From: Prolixibacteraceae bacterium
GTDB taxonomy: Bacteria > Bacteroidota > Bacteroidia > Bacteroidales > Prolixibacteraceae
Length of the DNA: 9,514 nucleotides
Assembly (NCBI GenBank): GCA_014380255.1
Contig: JACMKG010000452.1
Coordinates: 1 to 9,514 of the forward strand
Direction: 5' to 3'
Positions 5,761-9,514 of the stretch are shown in pieces. The position numbers and the translations under genes are program-made. A model generated the notes under the pieces. It searched no databases and was not told the DNA's origin. It saw only the letters and a list, made by a program, of their open reading frames with translations. Numbering within the stretch: the stretch's first letter is position 1; each line of letters opens with the position of its first letter.

Positions 5761-7826
5761 TGCAACCCAAACAACTGAAGATAACGTTCTGGATTTTAGC
5801 CGCGGTGCTGCTCATCGCCCTTTTGGGAGTGAGCCGTGATGCCGGCATCTCGGGCGATGAAGAAGTTCATTACCTGCATTCGGAAATGGTTTACAATTAC
5901 TTCAGCACGATGGGCGAAGATCAATCATCGATCAACACGCCAAAGACCCACCTTCAGTATTACGGCCAGGCTTTCGATAACCTGGTAACGATCCTGATCC
6001 ATTGGTTTAATATTGAGGACATTTACGGCTTCAGGCATCTAATGAGCAGCCTCTGTGGATGGCTTGCCATCGTGGTAACGGCTCTGTTTGCAGCCCATTT
6101 CTCGGGCTATGGGGCAGCTATTGTCGTAGCAATACTCTATGCCCTTTCTCCGGTTTTTCTGGGCCACACGCAAAATAACCTCAAGGATATCCCCTTTGCC
6201 CTGGCTTACATAGCCAGCGTGTATTATTCACTCAAACTTATTTATGCTGAAGAAAAAGCCAGCCCAAAGACCGTCCTGCTCCTTATCCTGAGCATCGGGT
6301 TTGCCATCGGGATCCGCCCCGGGGGCATCCTGGTTGTGTTCTACCTTGGCTTTTTCATGTTCCTGAATGTGGCTGAAAACCTCATCAAAGTCCATCGGTT
6401 GGATTGGAAACAAATCCGAAAATACCTGGTACTTTTCGGTGTGATCTCTATTTCAGGGTACTTTTTAGGACTTGTTTTATGGCCCTACGCCCTGCAAAAT
6501 CCGTTGCTTCACCCCTGGAAATCGTACCAGGTGATGACCAGCTTCCCAACCACCGTGCGCCAGATCTTTGAAGGGCATTTCGATTGGTCCGATTTTCACC
6601 CCTGGTACTATCTCCCAAAGTACATGCTGATCACCATTCCCCTTATCACCTTTGCGGGCATTGTTGCTTTTATCGTTCAGTTTAAAAAAAGCTTTTCTGG
6701 CAGCCAGAAAATCCAGCTTTTACTCATCGTTTTTACCATCGTCTTTCCCATCGTTTTTGTTCTTCTGAAACAATCCAACCTCTATGGCTCCTGGCGCCAT
6801 TTCTTGTTTGTTTATCCGGCCCTGATCCTTCTCTCTGCCCTTGGCCTTCATGCTCTTCTGGCAACTATCAAAAAACGCGTAATCCGCATCGTTGCCATTG
6901 GATTGTTACTGGTCCTGTCTTTTCATCCGTTGAAATTCATGGCCCAGAACCATCCGTATTATTACCTGTATTACAGTGAACTCACAGGAGGGCTGAAAGG
7001 GGCTTATGCCCGGTATGAAACGGATTATTATTACCATTCCATGCGCGAAGGAGCTGAGTGGCTAAAAAGCTATCTGAAGGATCAACCTCATCAAGGTAAA
7101 ACCATCGTTGGAGGCAATTTTCCTATCCAGTGGTATTTCAGGAACAATCCGGATATCCGTTTTACCTATATTCCTTATCAGCAGCGCAGTAACTACAACT
7201 GGGATTATGCTATTGTAGCTAACAGTTATATTCCTCCCTCACAGCTGAGAAATAAAACCTGGCCTCCATCCAATACCATTCATACGGTAATGGCCGATGG
7301 CATTCCCATTTGCGCGGTGATTAAAAGGATGACTAAAGATGATTTGGAAGGCCTGCGTGAACTGAAAAAAGGAGACAACATTAAATCTGCGCTTTTATTG
7401 GAAAAAGCTATGGAGGCAGATCCGCAAAATGAATGGATCTGTTATAAATTTGCACAGTCATTGAAAGCCGCAGACAGGAACAGCGAGGCGGAACAAGCGC
7501 TTAAACAAAGCCTGGAAATCAACCCTGGATTTGAGCCTGCCCTGATGATGTTGGCAGAGTTGGCCCTTCAGGTGGGTGATAGCCTGCAGGCGGCCAGTTA
7601 TTATAAAAAAGCGATTCAGGCCAATAAAAAGTTGCTCGATGCCTATGTACAGTTGTCAGGTCTTTATGCTGAAACTAATGTTCCATTGGCTCGTAAAATA
7701 CTGAAGGACTGTCTGGAAATCAATTCACGCTATAAACCTGCACTGCGGGCTTTGGCTGATACGTATCGACAAACAGCCCCTGGGGTGGCTAAAAAATACG
7801 ATGAATTAATTAACACTTTAAAATAA
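5760..7826 (+). CDS. polytopic GT-C-like glycosyltransferase (ArnT/PMT type) with C-terminal TPR domain
   Basis: The 688-residue product has about 11 predicted membrane segments between residues 8 and 391, starting at 8-24. The first extracytoplasmic loop contains GDEEVH (32-37), where GT-C enzymes such as ArnT and protein mannosyltransferases place their catalytic acidic residue. NLKDIPF (140-146) is a second conserved-looking loop. Residues about 400-520 form a soluble region, and about 525-688 contain three to four TPR-like helical repeats, for example around 556-590 and 592-624. GT-C enzymes move a sugar from polyprenyl phosphate to lipid, glycan or protein outside the inner membrane, and the overlapping upstream gene should supply that donor. 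An odd number of membrane segments would put the TPR part in the periplasm, where it could bind an acceptor protein. The acceptor is unknown and the segment count is approximate. Confidence 0.8.
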   Translation: MQPKQLKITFWILAAVLLIALLGVSRDAGISGDEEVHYLHSEMVYNYFSTMGEDQSSINTPKTHLQYYGQAFDNLVTILIHWFNIEDIYGFRHLMSSLCGWLAIVVTALFAAHFSGYGAAIVVAILYALSPVFLGHTQNNLKDIPFALAYIASVYYSLKLIYAEEKASPKTVLLLILSIGFAIGIRPGGILVVFYLGFFMFLNVAENLIKVHRLDWKQIRKYLVLFGVISISGYFLGLVLWPYALQNPLLHPWKSYQVMTSFPTTVRQIFEGHFDWSDFHPWYYLPKYMLITIPLITFAGIVAFIVQFKKSFSGSQKIQLLLIVFTIVFPIVFVLLKQSNLYGSWRHFLFVYPALILLSALGLHALLATIKKRVIRIVAIGLLLVLSFHPLKFMAQNHPYYYLYYSELTGGLKGAYARYETDYYYHSMREGAEWLKSYLKDQPHQGKTIVGGNFPIQWYFRNNPDIRFTYIPYQQRSNYNWDYAIVANSYIPPSQLRNKTWPPSNTIHTVMADGIPICAVIKRMTKDDLEGLRELKKGDNIKSALLLEKAMEADPQNEWICYKFAQSLKAADRNSEAEQALKQSLEINPGFEPALMMLAELALQVGDSLQAASYYKKAIQANKKLLDAYVQLSGLYAETNVPLARKILKDCLEINSRYKPALRALADTYRQTAPGVAKKYDELINTLK

Positions 7827-7842
7827 TTTTAAATTCAAAACA

Positions 7843-8103
7843 ATGAAAAAATTTATTCTGATCGCCTTATTTGGCTTACTATTTTTTGCAGTACCAGCTG
7901 TCATTTTCGCACAGGGAGAAGATTCTACGGAAGTATCTTTGGATGAACCAAAAGATACCATTTCAATTGATGATATGGACCCTACTTTTTATGAAGAAGA
8001 AGCACCTGCAGAAGAATCAAACACCACAACGTATGCAATCATTGCAGGTATTGTAGTAATTGGCGGAGTTGCCTTTTACATGATGAAAAATAAAAAGAAG
8101 TAA
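7843..8103 (+). CDS. small exported acidic protein with C-terminal membrane anchor, function unknown
   Basis: I do not recognise this 86-residue protein. Visible features are a signal peptide (MKKF then a hydrophobic core, cleavage likely near A23-Q24), a strongly acidic segment at about 25-59, one hydrophobic helix at about 63-81, and a basic tail NKKK. After cleavage the acidic part would face the periplasm and the tail the cytoplasm. The acidic part has D27-S28-T29 and D38-T39-I40, both fitting the Bacteroidota O-glycosylation motif D(S/T)(A/I/L/V/M/T). The gene starts 16 bases after the GT-C gene and ends 24 bases before a strong terminator, so it is probably the last gene of that operon. 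It could be a partner or substrate of the glycosyltransferase. The signal-anchor layout and codon use argue that it is a real gene. Confidence 0.75.
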   Translation: MKKFILIALFGLLFFAVPAVIFAQGEDSTEVSLDEPKDTISIDDMDPTFYEEEAPAEESNTTTYAIIAGIVVIGGVAFYMMKNKKK

Positions 8104-8127
8104 GCAATCCGCTCACCGATATATGGG

Positions 8128-8155
8128 AAAGCCGGCTATAATGCCGGCTTTTTTT
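8128..8155 (+). terminator. rho-independent terminator closing the glycosyltransferase operon
   Basis: AAAGCCGGC (8128-8136), loop TATAAT and GCCGGCTTT (8143-8151) form a perfect 9-bp stem running into seven T residues (8149-8155). On the opposite strand the stem is followed by only three T, so it acts mainly on the + strand. Confidence 0.93.
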
Positions 8156-8156
8156 G

Positions 8157-8325
8157 TATTGTCAAATATAGTTTGACACTGAATCTTGCTGGCATACAAA
8201 GCATTTCGTTCATGCTGAGAGTCACAAATGAATGTGATTATCTCAAATGGATTTTGATCAAATGCAAAGGTGGTTTACGCTCCATGCCTCTCTTTTTTAC
8301 CTGGCAATAAAATTCTATTGTCAAA
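8157..8325. repeat. 10-bp direct repeat bracketing a 149-bp gene-free segment with hairpins
   Basis: TATTGTCAAA occurs at 8157-8166 and again at 8316-8325. Inside the bracketed segment there is no reading frame of note and no terminal inverted repeats. There is a hairpin with GAGA and TCACA on one side and TGTGA and TCTC on the other (8217-8244), and a 10-bp palindrome TTTGATCAAA (8253-8262). A 10-bp match over this distance could be chance or the trace of a lost insertion. Confidence 0.35.
8160..8178. repeat. 19-bp inverted repeat (TGTCAAA / TTTGACA)
   Basis: TGTCAAA (8160-8166) and TTTGACA (8172-8178) are perfect 7-bp arms around the 5-base centre TATAG. It sits immediately after the operon terminator. 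It may be a secondary hairpin or a protein-binding dyad; no gene starts nearby. Confidence 0.5.
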
Positions 8326-8329
8326 AGCT

Positions 8330-8419
8330 CTATGTTAACTCTATGTTGAGTCTATGTAGGGCTAATTTGCGTTTTCAAGAACATAGACTAGACATAGGCC
8401 TAACATAGAGCTAACATAG
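8330..8419. repeat. convergent array of 11-bp units (three + strand, four - strand)
   Basis: On the + strand three head-to-tail units occur: CTATGTTAACT (8330-8340), CTATGTTGAGT (8341-8351) and CTATGTAGGGC (8352-8362). After a 13-bp spacer (8363-8375) four units occur on the - strand: CTATGTTCTTG (8376-8386), CTATGTCTAGT (8387-8397), CTATGTTAGGC (8398-8408) and CTATGTTAGCT (8409-8419). All seven share CTATGT. Folded back, the outermost pair matches at 10 of 11 bases, the next at 8 and the inner at 7, giving a long imperfect hairpin or cruciform. TTACCTG (8297-8303) and CAGGTAA (8435-8441) add an outer inverted pair. It lies between the 3' ends of converging genes; the role is unknown. Confidence 0.88.
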
Positions 8420-8464
8420 GATTTGTGGCTATGGCAGGTAATTTTTTAATAGAAATCCTGTGAA

Positions 8465-8476
8465 AGGCATTTGCCT
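8465..8476 (-). terminator. weak hairpin after nadD, possible terminator
   Basis: AGGCA (8465-8469) and TGCCT (8472-8476) are 5-bp inverted arms around two bases. On the - strand the stem is followed by only three T residues and it lies about 36 bases beyond the nadD stop. This is a poor intrinsic terminator; transcripts from nadD may instead run into the large 11-bp-unit hairpin further on. Confidence 0.25.
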
Positions 8477-8511
8477 GCCCAACATTTCCGCTTGATCCTT
8501 TATTCCCGGGA

Positions 8512-9090
8512 TTACTTCTTATAAAAATTCATTTGCTGCACGTAATCCCAGGTGCGGTAAGGAACGAAATGGCGCACATCCTTGCCTGCCTTGATGGATT
8601 CGCGGATAAAGGTGGAGGAGATTTCCATCAAAGGGGCGTTGGCCACCTGTACACGCGGATATTGATGGGCAGTTTGAGGATCAAAGCCCGGGCGGGGATA
8701 AACGATGATGTCATAATTGGCCAGCAGAATATCGGCATTCTTCCATTTTTTGATGCTGTCCAGGTTATCGCTTCCCATCAGGATATAGAACTGATGGGTG
8801 GGGTATTTTTCACTTAAATAAGCCAGCGTATCGATGGTATAGGAAGGCTTGGGAAGGTTAAATTCCACCTTGGAGGCACGAAATCGAAGGTCATCGCCAA
8901 TGGCACGATTGACCAGCTCCAGTCGCTGATAATCATCCAAAAGCGAGCGTTTACTCTTCAGAGGGTTCTGAGGACTTACCACAAACCATAACTGATCAAT
9001 TTCAGTGTATTCGACCATAAAATTGGCAATGGCCATATGGCCCACGTGAATGGGGTTGAATGAGCCGAAGTATAGTCCTGTTTTGATCAT
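8512..9090 (-). CDS. nadD: nicotinate-nucleotide adenylyltransferase
   Basis: NadD joins nicotinate mononucleotide and ATP to make deamido-NAD, the step before NAD synthetase, in the cytoplasm. The 192-residue product has normal family length. It carries the nucleotidyltransferase phosphate-binding motif GSFNPIHVGH at 9-18, SPQNPLK at 39-45, SYTIDT at 83-88, GSDN at 106-109 and the C-terminal ISSTFIRE at 157-164. The ATG at 9088-9090 puts the GSFNP motif at its usual distance from the N terminus. The gene begins 23 bases after the gmk stop and reads in the same direction, so the two are likely cotranscribed, an arrangement I associate with Bacteroidota. Nothing is unusual in the sequence. Confidence 0.95.
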   Translation of the reverse strand: MIKTGLYFGSFNPIHVGHMAIANFMVEYTEIDQLWFVVSPQNPLKSKRSLLDDYQRLELVNRAIGDDLRFRASKVEFNLPKPSYTIDTLAYLSEKYPTHQFYILMGSDNLDSIKKWKNADILLANYDIIVYPRPGFDPQTAHQYPRVQVANAPLMEISSTFIRESIKAGKDVRHFVPYRTWDYVQQMNFYKK

Positions 9091-9113
9091 GCTACCTATT
9101 CAAAAATTAAAGT

Positions 9114-9514
9114 TTAATTGTTTGCTTTCTCTATCGGGCTGCCGTTAACAAACTCCCGGATGCATTTTTCGGCTTCTGCAAATGCTACCGACAACTCTTC
9201 GTTGACAATGATGCAGTCGAACTGAGGGGCAAACGATAATTCATATTCAGCCTTGGCTACACGCTTTTCAATCACTTCCGGAGAATCGGTAGAGCGTGAT
9301 ACCAGGCGCTTGCGAAGTTCCTCGACCGAAGGGGGCTGGATAAATACAGCCAAGGCTTTATCGCCGTAATATTCTTTGATGTTGCACCCACCAATGACAT
9401 CCACATCAAAGATCACATTTTTTCCTTTTGCACAGATGCGTTCTACTTCCGATTTCAGGGTTCCGTAGTAAATTCCTTCATACACTTCCTCCCATTCCAG
9501 GAACTCTTCATTGG
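9114..9514 (-). CDS. gmk: guanylate kinase, partial (N terminus beyond the window)
   Basis: Guanylate kinase phosphorylates GMP to GDP with ATP. The frame stays open to the window edge, and 133 residues are visible, about two thirds of the usual 190-205. Seen in order are the GMP-binding stretch FLEWEEVYEGIYYGT near the visible start, VIFDVDVIGG (the core strand and following loop, usually DIDVQG in other bacteria), FIQPPS, and the lid region LRKRLVSRSTDSPEVIEKR with its arginines. The N-terminal P-loop lies outside the window. An internal GTG at 9483-9485 (the V of EEVYEG) is not the real start, because family-conserved sequence continues upstream of it to the edge. The gene is followed closely by nadD. 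Confidence 0.93.
   Translation of the reverse strand, partial: NEEFLEWEEVYEGIYYGTLKSEVERICAKGKNVIFDVDVIGGCNIKEYYGDKALAVFIQPPSVEELRKRLVSRSTDSPEVIEKRVAKAEYELSFAPQFDCIIVNEELSVAFAEAEKCIREFVNGSPIEKANN

Noticed and set aside
8222..8237. CRP-like site (TCACA-N6-TGTGA)
   Set aside because: The half-sites are in the reverse order to the CRP consensus TGTGA-N6-TCACA, and no promoter or gene start is adjacent. A hairpin fits better.
8330..8419. CRISPR array
   Set aside because: Units are 11 bp, directly adjacent without spacers, and occur in both orientations; no cas gene is present.
8533..8817. Open frame of 94 codons on the + strand opposite nadD
   Set aside because: It lies entirely within the strongly supported nadD gene and shows no domain.
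1..9514. tRNA, rRNA, transposase, integrase or attachment site
   Set aside because: No cloverleaf, rRNA-like sequence, transposase motif or tRNA-end duplication was seen on either strand by eye.

Overview
The window looks like chromosomal DNA of a member of the Bacteroidota, probably class Bacteroidia. The reasons are the nadD-gmk pair with Bacteroidota-style sequences, two Tat-exported Gfo/Idh/MocA oxidoreductases, weak or absent Shine-Dalgarno sites in AT-rich leaders, and a TAnnTTTG-type promoter element. This rests on pattern recognition; no search was run. A finer placement is not possible from the sequence alone.

Left block (1-4708, + strand): after a possible nine-codon tail of an upstream gene comes a long AT-rich leader. 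It carries three exact TTAACC direct repeats at 11-bp spacing plus a degenerate fourth, then a putative promoter. Next are a membrane-anchored tetraheme NapC/NrfH-type cytochrome c fused to a SUMF1/FGE-like domain and a Tat lipoprotein Gfo/Idh/MocA oxidoreductase. A gap built of 7-bp tandem repeats follows, then a second Tat-exported Gfo/Idh/MocA oxidoreductase and a rho-independent terminator. The inferred theme is extracytoplasmic oxidation or reduction of a sugar-like substrate, with the cytochrome linking it to the membrane quinone pool. The substrate is unknown.

Middle block (4709-8155, + strand): a DPM1/GtrB-type family 2 glycosyltransferase that should make a polyprenyl-phosphate sugar overlaps by one base a polytopic GT-C-like glycosyltransferase with a C-terminal TPR domain. 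Sixteen bases later is an 86-residue exported acidic protein with a single C-terminal membrane anchor, followed by a strong terminator. A sensible reading is that the first enzyme charges the lipid carrier, the second transfers the sugar outside the inner membrane, and the small protein is a partner or possibly a substrate. It carries two D(S/T)x sites matching the Bacteroidota O-glycosylation motif.

Convergent gap (8156-8511): no gene is visible, but it is rich in structure. It holds two short hairpins, a 10-bp direct repeat, and an array of seven 11-bp units, three on the + strand and four on the - strand, around a 13-bp spacer. This array is the least explained element in the window.

Right block (8512-9514, - strand): nadD (NAD biosynthesis) lies downstream of gmk (guanylate kinase), whose N-terminal part is outside the window. 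These are ordinary housekeeping genes.
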